Shown here: in pieces, positions 19,801 to 26,899 of the stretch
Numbering within the stretch: position 1 is the stretch's first letter
Layout of the letters: each line of letters opens with the position of its first letter
Assembly: GCA_964448935.1 (NCBI GenBank)
Contig: CAYVBE010000001.1
Coordinates: forward strand, 10,694-74,693
Reading direction: 5' to 3'
Length of the DNA: 64,000 nucleotides
DNA from: CAYVBE01 sp964448935
GTDB taxonomy: Bacteria; Planctomycetota; Brocadiia; SM23-32
Position numbers and translations under genes: made by a program
The notes under the pieces: generated by a model
Told to the model about the DNA's origin: nothing
Seen by the model: only the letters and a program-made list of their open reading frames with translations
Databases searched by the model: none

Positions 19801-21460
19801 GGCCAAACTGGCGAAGGAGATGGCGAAATTGCCGGAGGGGCTAAAGGAGGAATTTGCCGCCCCGCAGGCCACGGCGCAGAAGAAAAGTGAAGCGATAGAG
19901 TCCGCGCGCGGTCTCGCAGAGCCCCAGCAGGCGCTGCGCGAGCAGATGGAGAAGGCGCGCCGGGAGTACAACCAGGCCACGCCGGAGGCTCGCAAGGCGT
20001 TTCACGACAAGGCGCCGATCTGGCACACCGACCAGGTGAAGAAGTCGCTCCAGCGTGGCAAGCTGGAGGATGCCGCTTCACGGGCGCAGGAGTCTGCTGA
20101 GCGCCTGGAGCAGGCGGCTGAGGAGGTCGGCGAGCAGGCGGAGCAGATGGAGGAAGTTGCCGACAGGCCGAAGAAGGCCGAGGAGGTCGGCCACCTGGCG
20201 GAGCAGCAGGAGGAGCTGCGCAGGGAGCTGGCCGAGCTGAGCGAGAGGCGCGAACGGCTCCGTGAGAACCTGCGCGACCGGCAGTTGGAATGGCTGAAGG
20301 CCGAGCAGGCAGCGGTGGCGGAGGAGACCGCGAAGCTGGCCTACCGCGCGCAGAACGTCTCGCTACAGGAGGACGGCCTGGAGCGTAACGCCTCGCGCGC
20401 GGCCGCCCGCGCCTCGCGTCAGATCGAGTCCCTGCAGATGCACGAAGCGTCCGATAGCGCCGACCAGGCGGCCCGAGACCTGGATGAGCTGGCGGAGCGA
20501 TTCGAGGAGAAGGCGGAAGCCATGGCGGAAGCGGCCCTCGATGAGGCCGCCCCCGACCAGGAGTCCGCTGCGGCGCGAGTCGAGGATACCGCCCGGCACC
20601 GTGAGATAGCCGAACAGAGCGCCGCGCTGGCGGCGCGCGAAGAGGCGGTGGCCCAGGGGCTGGAGGCGCTGGCCGGCGAGCAGCACCCGGCCGTCACGCA
20701 GGCCGCGCAGCAGGAGATGACCCGCCGTGCCCGGACGCTGCAGCAGGGCGCGCAGGGAGTGCGGGACCGCCTGGCCCAGAGTTTCCCGGAGCACAGGGCG
20801 CACCAGCAGGCCGCCGAAGGCACGGAGCGGCTGGAGCAGGCCGCCGAAGCGGCCGAGCAGGCCGAGGATTTCCTGGGCCGGGAGCAGCCCGCCGAGGCCT
20901 TGCCCCAACAGCAGCAGGCATCCGACCACCTGCAGGCCGCCGCCCGGGCGCTGGAGGATGCGGCGCGTCAATACGACCGCGCGCTGGCCGCTGCCGAAAC
21001 GCCCGATCTGGCCGCAGCTGCCGCGGAGGATAGCCAGCCCCTTGCCGCCGCCTATGACGATGCCCACCAGGCGGCGCTCTCGGCGCAGGAGCTGGACACG
21101 GCACTGGCTGCCCAACGGCTTGAAGCCGCTCGGGCGCGCGCTGCCGCGCGGGCGCAACGGATGGACATTGCGCCGTTCTCGCTGTCGCAGCAGAACCTGC
21201 CGCAGATGGCGATGAGTCAGGCCGCCGACCCTGAAACCGGCATCAAGGCCGTGCCGGCCGAGCAGACGGTGGCGAAGCTGCAGCGTGCCGGCATTGATCT
21301 GGATGACTGGGGCCGGCTGCCCAGCCAGCTTCGCAACGACATCCTGCAGGCGCCCGAGGAGAAGAGCCCCCGGGAGTATCGGGAACTGATCCGACGGTAC
21401 TTCCGCGAGATCGCCCGCCGGGGGGCCGAGGAACCGGAGGGCAGGGAGCAAGAGGAATGA
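16841..21460 (+). CDS. DUF4175-like membrane protein with very long coiled coil
   Basis: This 1539-residue protein has membrane helices near residues 35-55, 62-85 and 162-185, then a DUF4175-like beta-rich region to about 540. About 900 residues of Glu/Ala/Gln/Lys-rich heptad-like sequence follow (for example LEKLTELTE-type blocks and many KAEE/EQAE runs). The coiled-coil part would span on the order of 100 nm if continuous, though it probably folds back. The C-terminal ~110 residues are less regular and mention-worthy for a conserved-looking DDWGRLPSQLRNDILQAP. It overlaps both neighbours by four bases. Function unknown; membrane tethering or cell-envelope scaffolding is a guess. Confidence 0.75.
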   Translation: MTSEAVSGPESTVPRTIVSVLRSVIRRVRFVIGLRGVCVVATATLAALLIVMAVDRSIVILAQWPRWILSLWVLAVAIGSAVFFLIRPLAHSFTLPGIARALELRHPELHERISSAVELLGSHDRPEVRGSEALIAALAEEASRDVRELRPSREVTFRAARPFLLAMAGALAIIVGLLAYWPDQTRRLLARAVAPFANLPNVAAYQLSVRPGDTVSLPDDAVRVELAVCNDRVNKAVLYRVSPDGQRVRSNMTRIADGEEGARRFTVTCPPARADYRYRVRAADALSRYYKVRVVPPPAVEGLTVRYDYPEYVGLEPRVVGGSDGEIEAVEGSRVTVTAALNKTVSKALLMVDDWKEPVAGGTVKEDRDGRVACTFAFELMPGVDGSWRMEIADEHGFRNDQTEYPIRALPDTAPTVRVGHPEKRRIRCRPSDRLPVTYAAVDDFGLGNIELLLKADDGKVRSRVLPLPEEDRGPPLGTSGRETLDFASRAFEGVSKLEFQVAAQDRLPAEDDGPQEGLSRVFTVILQREAPSYTSQLWQEIYREMSVGLEEVLEELKAAKEQSAEARKSMAEESEEAAQKAVEKMNELSEHLTDADSTARELAAEMQPGPYQSVAERLEDVADEHITPAGEAADEMKLNEDAEQRGELADEVDTHVDGAIAAIEEMQQDVEALTEMGERLERLTELTEREKELAQALEEMREDAAQAAMSEEGWEEAQRGLTDEVGRLLEETPGGLQAQATQDRQRLSDYAEEAKRLSEQQGSLAEDAQHESELAEVEKALDELAEKQQKLAEDTGGEKLTRDLKPPMSEVSDRIKQRELEQAQEGQKEAEKELRNRADALQREQKTEDLLPDTKKLAEEQRHLADKVQKLRDTAEQVDVAKKAKPQADRLGREQEQLARRAKNLEDNVAKNEAAAKQGKAKPSQEMDAAARELKQGKAQEASAAAQKAAEKAEELTRQLREAQKAEGAQGVDNLAREADRIADAQAKLAKEMAKLPEGLKEEFAAPQATAQKKSEAIESARGLAEPQQALREQMEKARREYNQATPEARKAFHDKAPIWHTDQVKKSLQRGKLEDAASRAQESAERLEQAAEEVGEQAEQMEEVADRPKKAEEVGHLAEQQEELRRELAELSERRERLRENLRDRQLEWLKAEQAAVAEETAKLAYRAQNVSLQEDGLERNASRAAARASRQIESLQMHEASDSADQAARDLDELAERFEEKAEAMAEAALDEAAPDQESAAARVEDTARHREIAEQSAALAAREEAVAQGLEALAGEQHPAVTQAAQQEMTRRARTLQQGAQGVRDRLAQSFPEHRAHQQAAEGTERLEQAAEAAEQAEDFLGREQPAEALPQQQQASDHLQAAARALEDAARQYDRALAAAETPDLAAAAAEDSQPLAAAYDDAHQAALSAQELDTALAAQRLEAARARAAARAQRMDIAPFSLSQQNLPQMAMSQAADPETGIKAVPAEQTVAKLQRAGIDLDDWGRLPSQLRNDILQAPEEKSPREYRELIRRYFREIARRGAEEPEGREQEE

Positions 21461-22518
21461 GTTTTCTGTGGCATTACAGTAAGTACGCGGCCTGCGTCGG
21501 CGTGGCTTTTGCCGCGCTCCTGGCGCTGGGGGCCGGCGAGCCGGCGCCGGACGAGGACTCCCTGAAGCAATACGAGGAAAAGACCGACCGGGCCGTTGAT
21601 CTGGGCCTGAAGTTCCTGGCCTCACAGCAGCAGAACGACGGCGCCTTCCGGGGCAAATGGACCCACAACACCGGCATTGCTTCACTCTGCGTGATGGCGT
21701 TCCTCGCCGGGGGCTACACGCCGGGCACCGGTCCGCACGGGGAGACCATCAACAAGGGCATTGATTACGTGCTGAGCGCCCAGAACAAGGACGGCATGAT
21801 CCTGGGGCGCCAGAAGAGCCACGGGGGCATGTACAGCCACTCCATCTCCACTCTGCTGCTCTCCGAGGTGTCGGGCATGGTGGATGGGGAGCGGCAGAAG
21901 AAGATTGACGAAGCATTGCCCAGGGCTCTGCACATCATCCTGTCGGCGCAGAAACTCGACAAGAACAATCGGTTCGACGGCGGGTGGCGCTATAACTCCA
22001 ACAGCCGCGACAGCGACATCTCCTGCACCGGCTGGCCTTTGATGGCGCTGCGGTCGGCGCGCAACAACGGCGCAGCGGTCCCGAAGGACGCCATCGAGAA
22101 CGGCCTGAAATTCGTGCTGAACTGCCGCAGCGGTGATGGCGGGTTCGCCTATCAGCCGGGCAGAGGTTCGGGAGTGGCCAGGACGGGCACCGCGCTGCTG
22201 TGCCTTGAGCTCTGTGGCATGCACGAGAGCAAGGAGGCGCAAGGGGCGGCCGAATACCTGCTCAAACACGGGCACGACAATAGCTGGTTCTACTACGGCA
22301 TCTACTACTGCGCGCAGGGCATGTACCAGCTCGGCGGCCGCTACTGGCAGGAGTACGGCCCGTCCATCTTCAAGACGCTTCTGGACAGGCAGAACGATGA
22401 GGGCTCCTGGCCGGACAACTCGGGCGGCGGGGGCCGCGCCGGCAAGAGCTACTCCACCGCCATGTCCGTCCTCGCCCTCAGCGTTCCCTACTGCCAGTTG
22501 CCCATCTACCAGCGCTGA
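21457..22518 (+). CDS. Secreted prenyltransferase/squalene-oxidase repeat protein (copy 1)
   Basis: The 353-residue protein has an N-terminal hydrophobic signal-like segment (residues ~8-27) and alpha/alpha-barrel repeats of the terpene-cyclase/prenyltransferase type. These include LGLKFLASQQQNDGAFRG, the GGWRYN block and RQNDEGSWPDN. The DxDD motif of true squalene-hopene cyclases is absent, so terpene cyclisation is unlikely; planctomycete relatives are generally annotated only by the repeat. It closes the moxR cluster, overlapping the coiled-coil gene by ATGA. A paralogue with the same length and ~75% similar sequence lies at 26900. Confidence 0.85.
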   Translation: MSFLWHYSKYAACVGVAFAALLALGAGEPAPDEDSLKQYEEKTDRAVDLGLKFLASQQQNDGAFRGKWTHNTGIASLCVMAFLAGGYTPGTGPHGETINKGIDYVLSAQNKDGMILGRQKSHGGMYSHSISTLLLSEVSGMVDGERQKKIDEALPRALHIILSAQKLDKNNRFDGGWRYNSNSRDSDISCTGWPLMALRSARNNGAAVPKDAIENGLKFVLNCRSGDGGFAYQPGRGSGVARTGTALLCLELCGMHESKEAQGAAEYLLKHGHDNSWFYYGIYYCAQGMYQLGGRYWQEYGPSIFKTLLDRQNDEGSWPDNSGGGGRAGKSYSTAMSVLALSVPYCQLPIYQR

Positions 22519-22528
22519 CGGGGCCCGG

Positions 22529-23293
22529 TCAGCCGGTCGGATAGCCCGCCTTGCTCAGGATGCCGGCCACCGAACGGCTGGCGGGGGAGTCCTCGGGCAA
22601 TTCCAGCAGGGACCGGCCCTCCCAGTCGAACTGCGGCACGGCTTCGTCCGCCTCGACGCGTCCCAGGAAGGTCGCCCCGTCCGGGCTCTCCACCCGGTCT
22701 TCCATCTCCGGCGTAAACCGGTAGTTTCCGACCAGATACATGTTCTCGAACCTTACCCCGATCTCGTCGGCAATCTCGATCAGGCGGCGGGCGTTGCGCA
22801 CGGCCTTGGCGCTGGGGTCTATCATCACGAACATGTCCTTCACGTCCCGCACCACGCGGCGGTTCACGTGTTCCAGTCCCGCCGGGGAGTCCAGGAGGGC
22901 GTAATCATAGTTCTTCGCCAGTGTCGGCAGCAGGCCCTGCAGGATATTGTTCGGCTGGCAGTAGCAGCCGCGGGTCCACTTGACCCCCAGCGTCACCAGA
23001 TCGAACCCTTCGGCTTCGTACAGGCAGTCCATGCCGACCAGATACTCCATCTTCTGCGCCAGCGGCATCGAGCCCAGCTCCTCGTAGGCGTCCGGCTTCT
23101 GCAGCTTGTAGAGCACATCCGAGATGGTGTTGATCCCCTGTTCCTGAAGGTCCACGCCCAGCAGTTGCGCCAGGCTCTGGTCCGGGTCGGCGTCTATCAG
23201 CAGCGGCGCCGGGGGCAGGTGCCGCACGGCCAGCGCCGCGAAGGTGCTCTTGCCGGCTCCGCCCCGGCCGGTCACTACGGTCATCTTGGCCAT
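22529..23293 (-). CDS. CooC-like MinD/ParA-family ATPase
   Basis: The 254-residue protein is a deviant-Walker ATPase of the SIMIBI class. It has GRGGAGKST (residues ~6-14), DADPDQSLAQLLG (A' aspartates) and LLDSPAGLEHVNRR. CooC proteins insert nickel into CO dehydrogenase, and this sequence follows their pattern, including the CYCQPNN segment (~C111, C113) that could provide metal ligands like the CooC CxC motif. The ATG at 23293 is chosen because GGAGG lies five bases upstream; a GTG three bases earlier is too close. No cooS or acs gene is next to it, so the target is inferred. It runs convergent to the moxR cluster, 10 bp away. Confidence 0.75.
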   Translation of the reverse strand: MAKMTVVTGRGGAGKSTFAALAVRHLPPAPLLIDADPDQSLAQLLGVDLQEQGINTISDVLYKLQKPDAYEELGSMPLAQKMEYLVGMDCLYEAEGFDLVTLGVKWTRGCYCQPNNILQGLLPTLAKNYDYALLDSPAGLEHVNRRVVRDVKDMFVMIDPSAKAVRNARRLIEIADEIGVRFENMYLVGNYRFTPEMEDRVESPDGATFLGRVEADEAVPQFDWEGRSLLELPEDSPASRSVAGILSKAGYPTG

Positions 23294-23328
23294 CACGTCC
23301 TCCGTGTTCTGCGGTTCCTTGTCTTACG

Positions 23329-24681
23329 TCACTTTTGCCCCGCTGCTGCAACGGTCTGTAGCTGCTCGTGCTCGAACTTGTGCGCCCGGCGGTTCTCCTC
23401 CTCCGGGTCGCATATCCGCCGCAGCTCCGCCTCCAACTCCTCGGCAATCTCCGGACGCGTTCCGTAAGCGTTCTCCAACTCCTCGGGGTCCTCCCGCAGG
23501 TTGAACAGCAGGTGGGGCGCCTCAATGCAGTATATCAGTTTCCAATCGCCTTTGCGGACCATATAGGCGCCGGAGCGCGTGCCGTGGCCGTGGTATTCGC
23601 AGAACGCCACGGACTCGGGGTCCCCCGCACGGTCGCTCAAGGGCGTGCCGCGCCATTTCTCCGGCCTGTGGGCGTCGAAGATGCGGAACAGCTCCGCCTG
23701 CAGGTCCAGCAGTCCCACCGGGCTGCCCACCCGTTCTCCGGCGTCGAAATCCGGCCCGCGCGCAATCAGCGGGACGCGCGCGGAGTCCTCGTACAGGCTG
23801 CACTTCCACCACATGCCGAACTTGCCCAGCATCTCCCCGTGGTCGGTGGTGTAAACAACGTTCGTTTTGCCGCCGAGTCCGGACTCCTCAAGGGCCTCCA
23901 TCACGCGGCCCACCTGGCGGTCCACGAAGGTAACGCACCCCAGGTAGCCGCACCTCAGTCCGCGTATCTGCTCGTCGCTGAAATGGTCCGTCTCGAAGTG
24001 GTCGCGCAGGTCACGCGCGTAGGCATGGTTGGCCGAGGCGCACTCGCCCCCGTGCGCCGGCAGGTCGCCGTGCCCTTCGTAGAGGTCCCATAGCTCCTGC
24101 GTCACGTAGTGCGGAAAATGCGGCTTGCCCGTGTTCACCACCAGCAGCCAGGGCCTGTCCAGCCCGGGCGCCGTTTGGTTAAGCCACTCCACCGCTGCGT
24201 CCACACGTCGAAGGTCGCCGCCAAACGGGTCTTCGCGCGGCCCGAAGCCGTCGGCCCGGCCGGCGGAGCCCTCCCGGATGGAAAGGGGAGTGCGCCCGTG
24301 ATTCGTGTCCCCCGGCCAGCCGCGGTCCCCGGGCAGGATCATTTCCGAGAAGCCCAGGTTCTCGCCGCGGTCGTACACGTCCACCTTGCCGATGTAGGCG
24401 GTATGGACACCTTGCTCCGCCAGCACACGACCGTAGCTCGGCAGGTCTGATCTCAGGTTCACGGTGCAATTACTGTAAGTCTGCGTCTCGTGCACGTAGC
24501 GCCCGCTCATGAACGAGGAGCGGCTGGGCAGACAGAGGGGCGACTGGCAGTAGGCGTTCTCGTAAACCGTCCCCGAATCCGCCAGCCGCTGCAGATTGGG
24601 CGTCACCACGTCCTCGTGCCCGTAAGGACTGCTGAAGCGCGGGTTGTGCTCGTCCGACATGAAAACCACAACGTTGCTCAA
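23329..24681 (-). CDS. Sulfatase (formylglycine-dependent)
   Basis: This is a type I sulfatase of the alkaline phosphatase superfamily, hydrolysing sulfate esters. The 450-residue product starts SNVVVFMSDEHNPRF with the metal-binding DE. It has the active-site CLPSRSSFMSGRY, where C50 of the CxPSR motif would be converted to formylglycine. Later metal and sulfate ligands are TGKPHFPHY and TTDHGEMLGKFGMWWK. Start is TTG at 24681 with GGGAGGAGGA upstream; the open frame before it runs into repeats. There is no signal peptide, so it is cytoplasmic or exported otherwise. A maturase gene (FGE or anSME) is not in the window. The substrate, perhaps a sulfated polysaccharide, is unknown. Confidence 0.9.
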   Translation of the reverse strand: MSNVVVFMSDEHNPRFSSPYGHEDVVTPNLQRLADSGTVYENAYCQSPLCLPSRSSFMSGRYVHETQTYSNCTVNLRSDLPSYGRVLAEQGVHTAYIGKVDVYDRGENLGFSEMILPGDRGWPGDTNHGRTPLSIREGSAGRADGFGPREDPFGGDLRRVDAAVEWLNQTAPGLDRPWLLVVNTGKPHFPHYVTQELWDLYEGHGDLPAHGGECASANHAYARDLRDHFETDHFSDEQIRGLRCGYLGCVTFVDRQVGRVMEALEESGLGGKTNVVYTTDHGEMLGKFGMWWKCSLYEDSARVPLIARGPDFDAGERVGSPVGLLDLQAELFRIFDAHRPEKWRGTPLSDRAGDPESVAFCEYHGHGTRSGAYMVRKGDWKLIYCIEAPHLLFNLREDPEELENAYGTRPEIAEELEAELRRICDPEEENRRAHKFEHEQLQTVAAAGQK

Positions 24682-24746
24682 GGTGCGTCCTCCTCCCGTG
24701 TCAGGAAAAGTACAGCATAAGGGCGCAGCGCCGCCGCCGCAACGGG

Positions 24747-24763
24747 GCCGCCCTTCGGGCGGC
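24747..24763. repeat. Perfect 7-bp stem hairpin
   Basis: GCCGCCC pairs perfectly with GGGCGGC across a TTC loop. It is upstream of the sulfatase gene on its non-template side and may be one unit of the local repeat cluster. Confidence 0.5.
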
Positions 24764-24766
24764 GAG

Positions 24767-24787
24767 GAAGAATGCGCTGCATTCTTC
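24767..24787. repeat. Dispersed hairpin repeat type A, copy 1
   Basis: GAAGAATGC and GCATTCTTC form a perfect nine-base stem with loop GCT. A near copy is found at 42280-42300, with T-A replaced by C-G at one stem position and the pairing preserved. Confidence 0.6.
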
Positions 24788-24829
24788 ACTGCGTTGGGTT
24801 GCAGACGTTGGCGTTCAAGCCGAAAACGG

Positions 24830-24908
24830 CCTCAGGCGAGGGCGCCTGAGGTAAACGAGGTCCCTGCGGCGGACACGGTTGGTGTGTGGCGCAGCCGCCC
24901 TCGGCGGC
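24830..24908. repeat. Dispersed structured repeat type B, copy 1
   Basis: A nine-base perfect stem CCTCAGGCG / CGCCTGAGG with a four-base loop (24830-24851) is followed after 22 bases by a 35-base block beginning CACGGTTGGTGTGTGGCGCA and ending CGGCGGC (24874-24908). Copy 2 at 41912-41990 has the same layout, the same 22-base spacing and compensatory changes in the stem. Confidence 0.7.
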
Positions 24909-25134
24909 AGTCGTTGCCGTCCCGTCCGTGTTTGTCCGTGTGGCGTCATTCCGCTGTGGAGCGGAATTGTGCGTTTGTGCGCCACCCGACCGTGATGTAG
25001 AATCACGCCAGCGAAAAACGAGGCTCAAAGGTATCCTGGTGTTGGCCGCGATCATCGTTCCGTTTGTGGCATCCGCTTTGAGGCTGGTCGTCATACTGCA
25101 CGCGGTGTGCTCTGGCATCACGGGAGAAAACGAC

Positions 25135-25166
25135 TTGACTTCGATGGACTTAACGTGTAGGTTAAG
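25135..25166 (+). promoter_or_regulatory. Toxin-antitoxin promoter with inverted-repeat operator
   Basis: TTGACT (25135-25140) could be a -35 box, with a weak -10 TAGGTT after 17 bp. Overlapping it is a perfect inverted repeat CTTAAC-N6-GTTAAG (25149-25166), just upstream of the toxin start. Antitoxins of HigA type repress their own operon through such sites, so this is the likely operator. The -10 is poor, so the exact promoter is uncertain. Confidence 0.5.
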
Positions 25167-25171
25167 GCGTG

Positions 25172-25561
25172 ATGGCGCAAGGCGGCGACAGGCAAGGAAA
25201 GTGGCGGATCGTGGAGTTCCCGGCGGATGAGCGTCCCATCTCGCGTTTTATGAGCGAGAGGCTCCAAGAGGAGCAGTTAAAGGTCGTTGCGGCCTATCTC
25301 AGAAAATGCAAACAACATCCGAAGGGGCCATTCTGGAATTCCTACAAGTTCAAGAAACTGAGTGGGTCGGAGAATATCTGGGAGAGGAAACCCGGTGGCC
25401 AGGTCCGTCTTCTCGGTTTCTTCGACCCCGACGAGAGGCGTGTTTTTGTTCTCACAAACGGTTTTGTCAAGAAGCAAGACCGAACTCCGCGACGGGAGAT
25501 TGAGCGGGCCGAAAAAGCGCATAGGCGGTTGATCCGGGCCCGAGAAGGGAGAGGGAAATGA
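25172..25561 (+). CDS. RelE/HigB-type toxin (phage Gp49-like)
   Basis: The 129-residue basic protein resembles the Gp49/HigB toxin family, ribosome-dependent mRNA interferases. It has a helical N-terminal part (SERLQEEQLKVVAAYLRKC), then KFKKLSGSENIWERKPGGQVRLLGFF, the typical beta-sheet core with KLxG..LWE..R, and ERRVFVLTNGFVKKQ with a basic C-terminal helix ending in RRLIRAREG. Start is the ATG at 25172; a GTG lies immediately upstream. The toxin gene comes first and overlaps the antitoxin by ATGA, the order of HigBA-type modules. Sequence comparison is needed to decide between HigB subgroups. Confidence 0.8.
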   Translation: MAQGGDRQGKWRIVEFPADERPISRFMSERLQEEQLKVVAAYLRKCKQHPKGPFWNSYKFKKLSGSENIWERKPGGQVRLLGFFDPDERRVFVLTNGFVKKQDRTPRREIERAEKAHRRLIRAREGRGK

Positions 25562-25842
25562 GCACGAACGATCTCGGACCTTTGCTCGATGAGTTTCACG
25601 ACCGGTTCAAAGACGACGCGACTTATCGGGCGCAATCCCTGTACAACGATATAACAGCGGATATCCTGAGTCATATGGACAAGCACGGCATCAGCCGGGC
25701 CGAACTCGCCCGCAGGATGGGCGTGTCGGAGGCACGCGTTTCGCAGATTTTCGGTGAGACCCAGAACTTTACGTTGGAAACCCTGGCCAGAATGGCGGCG
25801 GCTCTTGGGCTCGATCTGAAGGTCACCGTTCGCCAGGCGTAG
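25558..25842 (+). CDS. XRE-family antitoxin (HigA-like)
   Basis: This 94-residue protein has a helix-turn-helix in ISRAELARRMGVSEARVSQI (residues ~44-65), followed by LETLARMAAALGLDLKV. It should neutralise the preceding toxin by direct binding and repress the operon, probably at the CTTAAC-N6-GTTAAG repeat. Translation is coupled to the toxin through a four-base overlap. The N-terminal ~40 residues are acidic and helical and may form the toxin-binding part. Confidence 0.85.
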   Translation: MSTNDLGPLLDEFHDRFKDDATYRAQSLYNDITADILSHMDKHGISRAELARRMGVSEARVSQIFGETQNFTLETLARMAAALGLDLKVTVRQA

Positions 25843-25924
25843 GAGCGCGCACTGCGATCCGGGGTGCCTCTCTTCACAGGGAGCAGCCGGGACACACTTA
25901 GGGGTCTTTCACGGACCGACAGGG

Positions 25925-26878
25925 ATGATTGACTGCAAGAGTTGGCGACTCCGCATCGCCGCGATCGGTGCCGGGTGGCATAGCCGCACTTCCCATCTGC
26001 CGGCGCTGCGGTGGTGTGTGGCTGAGAACGGGGGTGCGTTCACGCTCGCGGCGCTCTGCGACGCTGACGAAGAACGGGCGGCCGCGGCGGCCGGGGAGTT
26101 CGGCTTCGGGAAGGCATTTACCGACATCGAGGAAATGCTGGATCGGGTCCGGCCCGACGCCGTGGTGGCTGTGACGCCGATGGCACTGAACGCGCCCTGT
26201 GCGCTGGACCTGATCGAACGAGGCATTCCGGCGCTCATCGAGAAGCCGCCGGGGGCGACCCCGGAGGAGGCGCGGGCTCTGGCGCGGGCGGCCGCCGAGG
26301 CGGACATGCCGGTCATGGTCAGCATGAATCGCCGGTTCGATCCCTCCCTGACCGCCGGCGTGGCCTGGATGGGGGAGAGGCCCGTTCATTACGTGCGCGG
26401 CGCCATGCTGCGCCCGAACCGGACGAACCCTGAGTTCATGACGGGCACGGGTATCCACGCCGTGGACGCCGTCCGCGCGCTGGGCGGGGATGTGGCAGCG
26501 TCCGACCGCCGCACGATGGACGTGAACGGTATCACCTGGTACTCTGTATCTCTGGAGTTCGAGGGCGGCGCCTCGGGCACGCTGGAGGTCATACCCACCG
26601 CCGGCGTGGCGGAGGAGAAGTACGAACTGTTCGGCGACCGCCGGCGGGTCGTTATCCGCACCGGGACGCAGGACCGCGGGGACCTGACGTGCTGGGACGC
26701 CGGAGATCTCGCGCTGCACACGGACCCAGCCGAGGGAGAGCCGCTTTTTGTGCGCGACGGGACGTATGCCGAGACGTGCGAGTTTCTGAACGCGCTTCTG
26801 GAGGGCCGCAGGCCGCATCCCACGCCGCAGGACGTTCTGCAGTCGGTGGAGCTGTGCCACCTGTGGCGAGGGGAGTAA
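25925..26878 (+). CDS. Gfo/Idh/MocA-family oxidoreductase
   Basis: These are NAD(P)-dependent sugar or inositol oxidoreductases. The 317-residue protein has the Rossmann start LRIAAIGAGWHSRTSHLPAL, ALIEKPPGATPEEA (the conserved E-K-P catalytic lysine) and a C-terminal beta-sheet domain with the GTGIHAVDAVRALGG segment supplying the catalytic histidine. It is short for the family. The ATG lies almost directly after CAGGG, so ribosome binding is poorly defined. It is followed 21 bp later by the second repeat-protein gene and then a TIM-barrel isomerase, suggesting a small sugar-catabolism set. The substrate cannot be read. Confidence 0.88.
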   Translation: MIDCKSWRLRIAAIGAGWHSRTSHLPALRWCVAENGGAFTLAALCDADEERAAAAAGEFGFGKAFTDIEEMLDRVRPDAVVAVTPMALNAPCALDLIERGIPALIEKPPGATPEEARALARAAAEADMPVMVSMNRRFDPSLTAGVAWMGERPVHYVRGAMLRPNRTNPEFMTGTGIHAVDAVRALGGDVAASDRRTMDVNGITWYSVSLEFEGGASGTLEVIPTAGVAEEKYELFGDRRRVVIRTGTQDRGDLTCWDAGDLALHTDPAEGEPLFVRDGTYAETCEFLNALLEGRRPHPTPQDVLQSVELCHLWRGE

Positions 26879-26899
26879 ATCAAAAGGGAGTAACCAACG

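Larger units (their letters stand above)
24682..25171. other. Repeat-containing intergenic region
   Basis: This 490 bp stretch between the divergent sulfatase and toxin genes has no credible gene. It contains three hairpins (24747-24763, 24767-24787, 24830-24851), a 35-bp conserved block (24874-24908) also found near 41956, and the toxin promoter/operator near 25135-25166. Confidence 0.7.

Noticed and set aside
18470..21130. Internal DNA repeats in the coiled-coil gene
   Set aside because: Recurrence comes from Glu/Ala/Gln/Lys codons of heptad-like protein sequence; I saw no long exact DNA repeats.
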